Part shown: piece after piece, positions 1-9,295 of the stretch
Layout of the letters: each line of letters opens with the position of its first letter
Numbering within the stretch: position 1 is the first letter of the stretch
NCBI RefSeq assembly: GCF_000003605.2
Contig: NW_003132877.1
Location: 54,112 to 75,362, forward strand
Direction: 5' to 3'
Source of the DNA: Saccoglossus kowalevskii
Taxonomy: Eukaryota; Hemichordata; Enteropneusta; Harrimaniidae
DNA: 21,251 nucleotides
Notes under the pieces: model-generated
Told to the model about the DNA's origin: nothing
What the model saw: only the letters and a program-made list of their open reading frames with translations
Databases searched by the model: none
Position numbers and translations under genes: made by a program

Positions 1-834
1 AGACGCTATTGGTAGAGAGCTCATTAACATTTGTATTTCTGCGTTTAGTCACTCTTTATGTCACTGCAAAATCTTATGACCATCGCAACAAAATATAAAT
101 AAATACATTTTGAAATGCATTCTTCATACGAACAAAAATATCAGTCTTTTTATTTCATGACAAAAGTATTCTTATAGATCAACAATGTATCGCACAAGTG
201 AATAAAGAGTGTATTTTGTTTTCTCAAAAATACAAATAATATGTTAAACACACAGCTGATCAAACATAACATATCAATACTGCCTATACCATGTCAAATG
301 TCATATGTTTGTTTGTTTTTCATTTCAGCTATATCTTGTAGTGTCGTAGCCTAACGATACTGACTAGTATGTAGTTGGAATTAAATACAAATATTAATTA
401 AAACAAGGACATTTGTTTTATTGCTATTTAATATTCTTCACATCACAAAACAAATTCATGGCAAAAAATTGTATTGACCTCGTGTTAGACATTAGAAGTA
501 AATTTTAATTTTCAAATAAGCATAATACATTGTTATACATTTTTTGTTAATATATGCATAGTACATGTAAAATCGGAGCTATTAACAAATCACATATATG
601 GTGGTGCTCATGTCGCCATGCTCTAATATTGATGATAACTATTGAGTTTGTTTATACACATCATTTCATTTCAATTACATCACTGATAGTATTATGTGCG
701 AGTGTGTATGGGCGGCTCATATCTAAACCAAACAGTCAACGTGTTGCAGCTAAATCCGGAACAGCTCCCATCGTTTCAGGAGTCAGGAAAAATAATTGCC
801 GATTCCAAAATATCCCAAGTTTAACCTATAATTT
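1..834. other. AT-rich stretch, no supported gene
   Basis: No frame shows recognisable protein similarity; the 104-codon frame from 554 has no domain signature. On the plus strand there is a good-looking splice acceptor (pyrimidine tract ending in CAG at 329), but the frames after it stop within a few codons. Possible poly(A) signals are AATAAA at 201-206 (plus) and its reverse complement at 417-422 (minus). The minus-strand one could serve the candidate secreted-protein gene to the right. Confidence 0.4.
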
Positions 835-960
835 CTACTTTTGTTTCTCCAAAACATACAAAAAATAAACATAACAGAAAAAGATACCAGCATAAATATG
901 TATAGTTGACTCAATAATTAGCGGATGCAACTTGAGTTCAAGTAGCCACAAACCATCAAA
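835..960 (-). CDS. candidate second exon of a small secreted protein
   Basis: On the minus strand a pyrimidine-rich splice acceptor (GTTTCTTTCTCAG, AG at 962-961) is followed by a phase-0 open frame of 41 codons that ends at TAG (837-835). It would join in frame to the signal-peptide exon at 1327-1398 across a 366-bp intron, giving a product of about 65 residues. The peptide starts FDGLWLLELKLHP and has a hydrophobic aromatic middle. I recognise no family. The open frame is short enough to occur by chance, and other downstream exons are possible, so this pairing is a suggestion only. Confidence 0.15.
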   Translation of the reverse strand, partial: FDGLWLLELKLHPLIIESTIHIYAGIFFCYVYFLYVLEKQK

Positions 961-1326
961 CTGAGAAAGAAACCTACTTCACGTACTCGTGTGCATTTGC
1001 TTTCTCATGAACGCATGGGATTTTTAGTTTATTTTTAGTACGTCGATTATTGAAGCAAAAAAAAAAATTAAATTTATTATAACATTTTCACATGACCTGA
1101 CAATTTAAAAACCGCAATTCCCCGATTTCACTATTAATACAATTGCCTGTTCATTGAAAAAAACGAAGACCAATAGTGAGGAATGACGTTTGTCTGTATG
1201 AAAGTTAGTTTTTGAATGGTGACGTAAAACTGGCAATCATTGCATACTAGGCCTGAAACTAACAATCTACTAACCAGTTTGAAAATAACTTGCATAACTT
1301 GACGATAACGTTCACTGTAAACTCAC

Positions 1327-1398
1327 CTTGATCGAAGCTGCTACAGCAACACTTGAAATGGTGAGTATTATTAGTAAGCGCAACATTCTTGTCATCAT
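1327..1398 (-). CDS. first coding exon with signal peptide, secreted protein
   Basis: On the minus strand, tandem ATG codons at 1398-1393 open a 24-codon exon that ends in AAG followed by a perfect splice donor GTGAGT (1326-1321), phase 0. The peptide has a textbook signal sequence: a basic n-region (two Arg before residue 8), a hydrophobic core LLIILTISSVAVAA at residues 8-21, and small residues fitting cleavage after AVA or AVAA. A TATA box lies about 50 bp upstream. Signal peptide, donor and TATA box all agree on strand and spacing, which is hard to get by chance. It would direct a protein to the secretory pathway. The mature protein is not identified: the best downstream acceptor is at 961, but that exon is unconvincing. 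It could be a first exon whose partners lie beyond the left edge. Confidence 0.5.
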
Positions 1399-1446
1399 TG
1401 AGAGACGTCGTAGTCACAGTATAATTTTCATCGCACGACAACACAA

Positions 1447-1454
1447 TATATAGT
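1447..1454 (-). promoter_or_regulatory. TATA box for the signal-peptide exon
   Basis: Reverse-complement ACTATATA lies about 50 bp upstream of the ATG at 1398. Transcription would start near 1420 and leave a leader of about 20 nt. Confidence 0.35.
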
Positions 1455-1924
1455 ACCTTTCTGCGGAAACGCGTATTGTTATGACCTTATACACCACCCG
1501 AATGCATTTCTATTGGCCAATAATTAACATAATCAAAGTAGTTCCGGTGTATTGTATTAGGAATATTAATTAATTGGTTTGAATGGTTTACACCATGTTG
1601 AAGATGTATGTGGCATATATGTTATGTTAAATTTATATTGTATTTACTAACAAGAACTGTTATCTTCAAAACACAACAGACACAACACAAATACTAATAT
1701 TTGAAACAAGGTGATAGTAGAGAAAGTACAATGTTAGATATAAATCAACATCACCATTTGTCGCCATTTTAACCACTGTATTAAAATATATAACGAGGCT
1801 TGTACAAGAAGAAATTCCGGCAATTCTATCGACCGACACATAGCACATAGCACCTTTTTAGATGAATTGGGTCGTACCACTTTGGCATGATGTGCTACTA
1901 TTTGCGTTCAGAGATGGAATCTAT
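1455..1924. other. no supported gene
   Basis: Contains a short minus-strand frame with a good start context (AAAATGGCGAC near 1770), but it ends after 33 codons without a donor or recognisable domain. Nothing else is supported. Confidence 0.35.
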
Positions 1925-1931
1925 TTCCGTC

Positions 1932-2900
1932 CACAGTCCCTCTATACCAGGTCTGGAAACGGCTATTGTCTAAGGTGTGATTTACTCGCTGTGCTCGGAC
2001 TGCGCTGGGTATGGCTTTCCGCAGGCATAGTCTCTTGATATCAGAGTATTCTATTGAAACGATCGATTCATTGTTTCCTGCATATTATAGTTTTTACAAC
2101 CGAAAAAAACATATATTTTGATACTTTATATAGATTTAGAAACTCAAGTCTTCAGCGGGCAAGTCTTTCCATAGTGGTATATTAACATTATTATTTTTGA
2201 GGTACTCCGTCATGTCTTTCATAAAGAGCAATGTTTTTTTCGTTTATTGGATAGCTTAAACCTAGTTGTAGTTGGTGTATCGGTTCATTGTGCTCGTTTT
2301 ATTATATTATATACAATAAACGTATCATATTTAGACATCACTTTTTCCGTTCAAAATAAAGATGGCCTCTCGCCGACTCATTGCTACTCGAATTTTCGAG
2401 TCATTATTTTCTTTTTCAAATCATATATTTGGAATGTAGTTTACAATACTGGGTACATCATGTCTCTAAGAATAACACCATGTAGTATCAATTCTTTAGC
2501 ATTGTCAGAAATTGAGTAGACATACTTTTTTTGCGCCGATGAGAATTTATTTACGGGCGCCATTGTGTTTTTAATTTACTGAACTTACTCGACGCGTTGT
2601 CAGTGGTTTGGCCCTTTTATAGCAAGAAAATTGCGTTCAACTATAATATTTTTTGTTCAATGTGAATAGATATGTACATTTAACTTGTTGTGATGTGGTT
2701 AGTTTTTTGGGATGTTCGTATTTTGATAAATCACGGTAATATGTTTTGTTCTGTTTGCAGTTTGTGATTGTAGTGCTTAAGTTAGTGTACGCTCAGCGGC
2801 GTGGATAATTGTTAAAAGGTGTGAACGGTTTATTTACCCACAACCAACCCTGGGATAATAGACTGCGAAGCGTTTTCAGACCGGGGATAGAGGGACTGTG
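1932..2900. mobile_element. 969-bp non-autonomous DNA transposon (TIR + 7-bp TSD)
   Basis: The two ends are 30-bp terminal inverted repeats (1932-1961 and the reverse complement of 2871-2900) that match at 27 of 30 positions; both begin CACAGTCCCTCTAT. The element is flanked by the exact 7-bp direct repeat TTCCGTC at 1925-1931 and 2901-2907, the expected target-site duplication. No transposase-like frame is visible inside; the 90-codon frame at 2247-2519 has no known motif. A TSD of 7-8 bp fits superfamilies such as P or hAT, but the sequence does not allow a choice. The interior is AT-rich and includes a plausible plus-strand splice acceptor ending at 2760, which has no partner donor. Confidence 0.75.
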
Positions 2901-3122
2901 TTCCGTCACACAGTATTGTTCTCCTGTCTCTGTCTTTTGTTTACAACAAAGGAAGTATTCGAGTGTGACGTCAATAATCTGTTACGCGTTCATATTTATA
3001 TTGTTTTACTCAGAACAACATGCAACGAACCCAACCACATGAGATCGAGAAGATTTCTAGCGGTGACTGACATCAGAGAAGTGACCATCATCACGCATTA
3101 AATCGGCTTCTATTTAAATGTC

Positions 3123-3400
3123 TTGTTTAACAAGCGCTGGGAAATGAAACAGTGCATGGGACCGACAGTTTGTATTTTCATCATCCGATTTGACGCCATT
3201 CTCCTAACCACACACCGCGTGTTTGATAGTCCAGGCAGAACCTCAACCTTCCAGTTCCGAGGTAACACACTAGTCACGGTGTCAAAGTTAAATGTCGGTG
3301 ACGTCGTTTTTTACGTAACGAACGGACAATACTTCGCTTTCGATGGTAGATGTAATATACTATTTAATGTATTAAATATAATGTGTTTTAATACACCCAA
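3123..3400 (+). pseudogene. decayed C1q-like domain fragment
   Basis: This frame (no ATG; it opens at TTG) contains a stretch, VSKLNVGDVVFYVTNGQYF followed by AFDGRCN, that resembles the C-terminal beta strands of C1q/TNF-like globular domains: a hydrophobic strand, an invariant Gly-Asp turn, an alternating hydrophobic strand, then about 15 residues to a degraded F-x-G-x-L-L terminus. An upstream segment (CIFIIRFDAILL) may be the earlier strand, but the spacer between them is about 15 residues too short and the final Gly is lost. C1q-domain proteins are abundant secreted lectin-like proteins in bivalves. There is no signal peptide, start or exon boundary in view, so I call it a fragment. It could also be a chance frame. 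Confidence 0.35.
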
Positions 3401-3473
3401 AAGCACCAATTGGTGGTCACTAGAATTATATAGAACCCGAATTTTAGTTTATCGTACTTTTATAACAATCAAT

Positions 3474-3932
3474 TGAAATCATATGGTTTTGTCTTGGCGT
3501 TTTGACTCAAAAAGGCAAGGGCAATAAGAATCGATTTTGCAAGACGCAGGTTTTTCGTCATAGTCGTCAAAACAGGGTGTGTACAATAAAAGCATGTTTA
3601 CATGTCACTCTCAACATTTTACAAAATCTGCATTTGAACGGCTCCTGTACTAGAAGTCCTTCTTTATTCTCCAAAATGTTATAATGACCCAAAAGTGGTC
3701 TTGCAGGTTCAGCGCGTCTTTGATTGTAGATTACAGCACTGCACCTTGAGGCACAGACTCGTGAATTCGGCCCATATATATTGTAAATTGATACATTATC
3801 GAAAGACTTAAATATGCGGGAAACTGGTGAAAATAAAATGCGAACACAATTTCCATCACTCAAAAATTCGATAGATGTTCGATTATGCATTTCCATGCAA
3901 TACATCGGGACTTGACGGATACCATCAGAGCG
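3474..3932. repeat. interspersed repeat, copy 1
   Basis: Aligns along its length with 9296-9748 in the same orientation. Landmarks shared by both are a TTTTTCGTCATAGTCGTCAAAA block (3550-3571), TGCAGGTTCAGCGC, TAGATTACAGCACTG, TTGATACATTATCG, AATAAAATGCGAACACA and the right end CCATCAGAGCG. Identity is roughly three quarters by eye, with small indels. I see no terminal inverted repeats, poly(A) tail or credible Pol III promoter, so the class is unknown. A 112-codon minus-strand frame in it is not preserved in copy 2. Confidence 0.8.
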
Positions 3933-4604
3933 TAATCAGAAGTAATAACTTCGCCCTCTGAGTACGTTAGATATTATCTCACTACATGTTGGTCATTATT
4001 GAGATACGAGGTAATGGTTACAAAATGTTGATATGTACTTTGAAATAAGTAAAGGGTTTTTAAAATTTTAATTTCAGCACTCAGGAGTGAGCATTAGAAG
4101 CTTTGACTGTAGAGTCCGTGCAGTTCCACTGAGTTGTATGTTTGTTGTGTCTAAATTGTTAAAATATCGTGATAAAACAAACTATATCGCTGTCTTTTTT
4201 CCTACCTAGCATTGTGTTATAGTACTTAACTCAATTGTAGCGTTATTAATTTGTGTCATCTGTTAGTATGTATACTTTGTATATATGTTCGTTCAAATGT
4301 CACGACACAACAAACGATGGAGCTAATACATTTACCTGACCTAATTTCAACGTGTGTATTTCTTGACAAATGCAATTTAATATGAAACTGAAATAATAAG
4401 AAAATGAGGGTCGTCTTTACAACTTGTAGTCATATTGTGGTGAGTGTAGTGTACTGGAAGTTGCAAACACTACATATCCACCGCACAAACACAGCGCCCA
4501 CATCCACCATCCCACGCCCACCGCTTACACCCCCAGGGCCAACACGCACAATTTTTATTCCAGGTTAACACATAATAAAGCAGTTATTCAGAATGCTTCT
4601 CTAA
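3933..4604. other. no gene; C-rich strand-asymmetric patch
   Basis: Mostly AT-rich. From about 4478 to 4550 the plus strand is almost free of G and rich in CCC and CAC words, so the minus strand is G-rich with runs of 5, 3, 3 and 3 G. No ORF or RNA gene is recognised. It lies just upstream of the LINE remnant and could be part of its older 5' region. Confidence 0.4.
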
Positions 4605-4610
4605 TGTCTG

Positions 4611-5165
4611 TTGGATGCGTTCTACGACGACGTAACATTTGTTTTAAACGATTTTCCAATATATAATGATGATAGTTTCAACATTCTACGTGCTTCAAAA
4701 GACACTGTTTTAAATCCTTTTGGGCAGTCACTTGTTTCGTTATGTTGTACGTTCAATCTGAATATGTTGAATAGTAGGTCTTGTGATGACACTGGCATTG
4801 GTGATTTTACATGTCTTTCCAGTAATTGTGCTAGTCTTGTCGACTGTGTACTAGTTTCGTCATCCTTGTTTTCTAAAATAACAAATTTTTTATTGGATTG
4901 CGTACTGCATCCGACCCACTCTCATTAAAATGCCAATTCAACATGGATTACCATCAACCGTTGCTGATGACAACACAGAACATACTAGTAGTTTTACACA
5001 ATATGTACGGAAGCCAGAAAATTCCCATTTTTTTATCTAAAATCTAGAAAATGACTTTTTGTGATAACTTTCTAAATAGTTTTATAGAAACACCGGGTTT
5101 TAATATTAATGTCTATGTTGATGTATTTATGAATGCTACTGATAAAAGCCGCATGTTAATTATGT
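4611..5165 (+). pseudogene. LINE endonuclease C-terminus and linker, broken
   Basis: Frame 4611-4928 resembles the end of LINE endonuclease/exonuclease/phosphatase domains: LVSLCCTFNLNMLNSRSCDD, then GDFTCLSSN...SLVDCVLVSSSLF, the part in which the target DNA is recognised, ending THSH where SDH-x-P is expected. The frame opens at TTG just after a stop codon, so no true start exists. The sequence then continues in another frame from 4940, with a TAG at 5045-5047, through the linker that precedes the reverse transcriptase. The N-terminal half of the endonuclease is absent from the window. Confidence 0.8.
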
Positions 5166-5554
5166 ACACAGTCAGTCTAGTTTGATTTCGAGTGTAAAAA
5201 TCATAAAGCAGAAAAATACGTTTGTTTCGCAACTCATCTAATATGCAAGATTTACATAACTACCATACAATCCGTAACAGGTTGAAATATCTGCCGCGAT
5301 TAATTACGCCATTACATAAAACAATTAAGTTTTTTGTCGTGCCCAAGATAAGTAATTGTGGTCAACAATTAAATTAGACAGATAAATAACACAAAAATTC
5401 ATGTGACTGGGTCACCAGGGTCATCTATAAATCCCCAGAAATTATTTGAATATTTCACTACCCTTTTTCACAAAATGAATCCAATAATGACCTTGCTTTT
5501 GCAAACGACCTGGAAAATTTAATCAGTAAAGTTCACTATTTTCTTCCAGGTGAT

Positions 5555-6380
5555 ATGGAAATCGATTTGGACATTTTTAATGGCCCTATATCAGATGACG
5601 AGATACATGAAAGTCTGAAACATATCAAAAACGGTGAATCAACAGGTCCAGATGGTCTGATTGGCGAATCTTTCAACAATGCAGAGCCATTTGTGATACC
5701 CTATCTAAATATTTTTTTTAATTCAATTTTTGGTACCGGAACTTTCCCAAGTACCTGGTCAAAAGCGACTATTGTCCCAGTTTACAAACAGGCCCGGTTA
5801 ATGACCCAGGGAATTATAGGACAATTTCCTTCTTTCTTATCTCTTTTTTTTTGAATTTTTGGTAAAATATTCACCTCTATTTTGAACCGTCGACTCTACT
5901 ATTGGTCAGTAGCTCTTGGCAAAATGAATGAAGCACAAGCAGGTTTTAGACACGGGTAATCAACTTGTGATATCTTTATTCTATAATCTTTGGTACAAAA
6001 ATACATCACACGTAAAAGAAGGAAATTCTATTGTGTTTTTGTAGATTTTTGCAAGGCCTTTGACATGGTAGAGAGACAGCGACTATGGTATATCTGATAA
6101 AAAGTGGGGTGACAGGAAAAATGTTCCGTATACTTGCTAGTATTTACTCCAATGTTAGATCGTGTATTAGAACATCAAATAAGTATACGGAATATTTTGA
6201 CTGTGACCTGACCTCATTGAAATGTGTTTGAACTCATTGAACATTGTTTATTATTTGCTGACGATATTACGGTGTTTTCGGACACAAAGATTAATTCGTA
6301 AGCTTGAGGGGTATTGTGATATATGGAAATGACAGTGAGCTTGGACAAAACAAATGTAATCGTTTTCAAAGCGGGGGTCG
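5555..6380 (+). pseudogene. LINE reverse transcriptase, broken
   Basis: The frame at 5555-5854 carries the N-terminal RT blocks: ISDDEIHESLKHIKNGESTG, PDGLIGE, and FPSTWSKATIVPVYK. A frameshift follows near 5800, then SILNRRL and NEAQAGFRHG in other frames. Motif A (VDFCKAFD, catalytic Asp at 6044-6046) and the catalytic FADD box (6254-6265) are both still readable, followed by SLDKTNVIVFKAG. The RQG/SPxLF region expected between them is missing. The enzyme would copy LINE RNA into DNA; this copy cannot. Confidence 0.85.
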
Positions 6381-6392
6381 CCTTGCCAAAAT

Positions 6393-7148
6393 TTGGGACA
6401 TATTCAATATCTTGCTAGCAGATATTTCCTTGGTGTTTCCACACGATCACCTGACAATTGTGTACTGAGCGAGTGTGGAAGATACCCTAGTTTCTTTTAT
6501 ACGGCAAAACAATGCATCAAATATTGGGCTAAAATCATCAATGTGTCAGGTAACAGATACCCACGTAAATGGGGGTGAGGGTGAAACCTACTTGGGTGGC
6601 AGACATAGGGAAATTATTGTTTTTGTATAAATTAGAACATGTTTGGTATTCGCAGAAAGTTGGCAATATTCAGGAATTTGTAAGCGTATTTTCATGTCGT
6701 TTTAAGAAATGCCTACATCATCACGATCAGTGGCTTACTGATATTTGTTCCTTAGACAAACTGGTTACATATCGGGAATTTATGGTTATATTGCAGCCGG
6801 AAAAATACTTAAAATCTGCTGGAATTTATTCTCATAGCTCTTGCACAGTTTCGATGTTCTTCTTACTGCCTTCGCATTGAAAAAGATCGTGGTGTAATTG
6901 AGAGAGACGAACGTATTTGCCCTCTTTGTGACATAGATGAAATTGAAAACGAGTTTCACGTTCTTCTAGTTTGCCCATATTACCATGAATTGCGAACCTC
7001 GTACTTACCCAATACATTTTATAATACCCCGTCTTACGATAAATTTATAGAACTTGTTACTTCTCAAAATTCTGACATTTTACAACCACAGGCTACATAC
7101 ATCGTTCATGCATTGAAACTTAGGAACGAGATATGTGATTTTATTTAG
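6393..7148 (+). pseudogene. LINE C-terminal region with zinc motif, broken
   Basis: Segments in three frames continue the LINE ORF after the reverse transcriptase. 6393-6578 has VLSECGRYPSFFYTAKQCIK and IKYWAKII, and 6569-6840 continues it. After a frameshift near 6845 the last frame runs to TAG at 7146-7148 and contains ICPLCDIDEIENEFHVLLVC, a CCHC-type zinc motif typical of LINE C-termini. The role of this motif is probably RNA binding; that is family knowledge, not seen here. Confidence 0.8.
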
Positions 7149-7260
7149 GTATTCCTCTGTAATGTAAAGTATTTTTATTTTTCGAATATTCTGCTTGTAC
7201 ATGTAAATAATTTTTTGGGCCGATGGCCTTGAATTTGTAAATAAAGACCACAATTATATA
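7149..7260 (+). other. LINE 3' UTR and tail
   Basis: AT-rich tail after the LINE stop. GGCCGATGGCC (about 7220-7230) can fold as a 4-bp hairpin with a 3-nt loop, followed by TTTGTAAATAAAGACC with AATAAA. Such 3' hairpins are often the reverse-transcriptase recognition site. The element probably ends near 7255. Confidence 0.5.
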
Positions 7261-7394
7261 ATAAATTGTTTACATGAAACCCAATAATTTTGTGAATACC
7301 AGAGATATCGGTGTCGATAGGTTGGAATGGATTATATATCCTTAATATAAAATGTTGAACGTAATTAAGCATATCATTGAGAAATGTCATGATT

Positions 7395-8040
7395 ATATGT
7401 AATTTCAATGTGTCACAAAATTTAAATTGAAAAAGTGTCGCTCAGTGATTTGCTCAGGTTGTCTCCCATGCAAATAGTTTGCACTCTCGATGAAGCTTAA
7501 AATTCAACACCGATCGAATACATGACCACTGCGCTCTTATGATTTGTCTCTAATTTTTGGACATTTAATGTTTGAAAATGTTTCGCAATTGGTATTGATT
7601 GCACCTGTATGTTTCATATTTGACATATGACCTCAACATGCTTCTGACGTCAAATCAACAATTTGATGCTCGTTTGTGAGGCTTTTCATCGAATTGTTGA
7701 TGTTTCCACGACGGATTTCGAAAATACCACTACTTAGATCAAATATCCAACGAAAGCTAGCCACTTATTAATCGCTTTACATAACTTTGTTCGCTATTTC
7801 CTAACACTATACATTCAGTTTGTAACGGCCTTCATTTTATAAATTTGGGCTTGTTTTTACAAGAGTTTGTATATTTTATTCAAAGTTTGCACTTTGGAGT
7901 TCATAGACCAACAACTTAGGACAAAATTGCGAACGAATTCACCAACCTTCCAAAACTTTCCGCTTTTCGAAAATTTGTAAAATCTTTTCAAAAGATTAGA
8001 GAGCCACTATTGTCGATTACAATAACCTTTCTATTGTTTT
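7395..8040. repeat. 750-bp tandem repeat, copy A
   Basis: Aligns head-to-tail with 8150-8790 at an offset of about 745-755 bp. Landmarks are TGTAATTTCA(A/C)TGTGTC, TTTGCTCAGG, GGTATTGATTGCAC(C/T)TGTATGTT, ATGACCTC(A/T)ACATGCTTC, TCGCTTTA, and the 3' block ATCTTTTCAAAAGATTAGAG against ATCTTCTCAACAGATTAAAG. Conservation is strongest in the first 250 bp. No coding capacity is shared. Its boundaries are approximate. Confidence 0.7.
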
Positions 8041-8149
8041 CATTATGTGCAAATTTAACATTTCTTTAAAGATTAGATTTAATTTTCACGATATTCTACA
8101 GAATGTTCGTCATCACAGTAACAAAGATTCCACTTTAAAATAAAAAAAT

Positions 8150-8790
8150 TGTAATTTCACTGTGTCTGACTAAATTTTAAATAAAGCAATTTCGCTAGGT
8201 AATTTGCTCAGGTGTCTCTCATGCGAGTACATGAATGCCCGATGAAGCTGGATATTTCATTCTGGCCGAGTGTAATTGGTGGCAATTTAATATTTAGAAA
8301 TGTTTCAAAGTTGGTATTGATTGCACTTGTATGTTCCAGATTTGACCCATGACCTCTACATGCTTCGTACGCGCTTCGTTCCAAACAATCAACTGCATAG
8401 GTCTAAATTCCCAAATTAGTCTAGTAGCTTTTCAGTCGCTTTATACAAAACAATTTGTCCTCTATTTTGTAACATCAGGGGTTCACTTTAGATGGCCGTC
8501 TTATAGGGTTTTCACTCGCATTTTGATTATTTTTGAAGTATTTAACCACGGGGTTCGACGCGACAGCACTTTGCAATCGTATTTCACAGCTTTGCACGCT
8601 ATTTTATTAAAATTACCTATTTTGCATGTATGGCAGTCTTTTAATACATTTACTACTTTTTACTGCAGAGTTCGGCAAGATGATATCTTATATCAAGTTA
8701 CCAATTTTCCAATCACTTTTTACAATTTTGTCGCATCTTCTCAACAGATTAAAGCAACAAAATATGGAGCTATGCACAGCCTGTTGTGAT
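8150..8790. repeat. 750-bp tandem repeat, copy B
   Basis: Second member of the direct tandem pair (see 7395-8040). It contains a 146-codon open frame from 8349, but neither copy A nor copy C keeps that frame, so I do not call it a gene. Its last 250 bp align with copy C at 10180-10440. Confidence 0.7.
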
Positions 8791-8889
8791 CTGTGTTTTG
8801 TGAATTTGTATCCCTGCTGATACATCTTTTATTGTTGTATTCATTTACTGAATTGCAATTATTTACAGCAATGCAATTTAATTTTGGAA

Positions 8890-9295
8890 TTGTCGTCACG
8901 ATAAAATTTTGCGACCGGGTCGTGAACTATGCGCAAACTGTTCTTGACCTCGTTGTGGACTCGTCGGGAGGATGCGGGAGTATGCGTGCCAGTGCGCGTC
9001 ATGCCACGACTGTAACAAACTGCCACGAATAGTTCACGAACAGCTCACGTCCAAATTGCGCAAACTTGTCGTGTCAATGCGGGACTCTGAGGTAGTGGTA
9101 AACTATGCGTGAACTCATCGTGCCAGTTCGTATCATGTCAATGACACTCACGGGCACGCATTCGTGAACTATTCGTGAACTCGTCGCGAACTCGTCATGA
9201 TCGAACACTGTGGGGACCTCCCAGTTCATGTCCCAAAATGGCACTACTTGCCACGACAAAATCGTGCCCAAAAGTCGTGCTAGTGTCAGAGTGGC
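8890..9295. repeat. GC-richer fold-back island with CGTGAACT motifs
   Basis: This block is clearly richer in G+C than its flanks. It is built from degenerate copies of CGTGAACTATNCG and GTGAACTCGTCG on the plus strand (8921-8933, about 9098-9125, 9161-9197) and an inverted copy at 9023-9048. A perfect 17-bp inverted repeat joins 9024-9040 to 9161-9177. It adjoins copy 2 of the interspersed repeat. It is probably the end or core of a fold-back mobile element; the class is unknown. Confidence 0.6.

Larger units (their letters stand above)
4605..7260 (+). mobile_element. degenerate non-LTR retrotransposon (LINE)
   Basis: Remnants of one ORF2-type polyprotein lie in order on the plus strand: end of an apurinic-type endonuclease (4611 onward), reverse transcriptase (5555-6380), a C-terminal region with a CPLC...H...C zinc motif (to the stop at 7146-7148), then a short 3' UTR with GGCCGATGGCC and AATAAA. 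At least five frame changes and several stops break it, and the segment between RT motif A and the FADD box is shortened. It is 5'-truncated, as is usual for LINEs copied by target-primed reverse transcription. I do not assign a clade. No target-site duplication could be fixed. Confidence 0.9.

Noticed and set aside
310-353. Plus-strand acceptor (T-rich tract, CAG at 329) as a possible last exon
   Set aside because: All three frames stop within 8 codons, and the nearest AATAAA downstream on that strand is more than 500 bp away.
2358-2435. Plus-strand ATG in good context (AAAGATGGCC) starting a 25-residue Arg-rich peptide like a mitochondrial presequence
   Set aside because: It stops at TAG after 25 codons, has no usable donor before the stop, and lies inside the 969-bp transposon.
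2741-2800. Strong plus-strand splice acceptor followed by a short hydrophobic frame
   Set aside because: It ends after 15 codons, has no matching upstream exon, and is inside the transposon.
4478-4550. Classical G-quadruplex on the minus strand
   Set aside because: Two loops are 10-11 nt, longer than the usual limit of 7; kept only as a compositional oddity.
8349-8789. 146-codon open frame on the plus strand
   Set aside because: It lies in repeat copy B; copies A and C do not keep the frame and no domain is visible.
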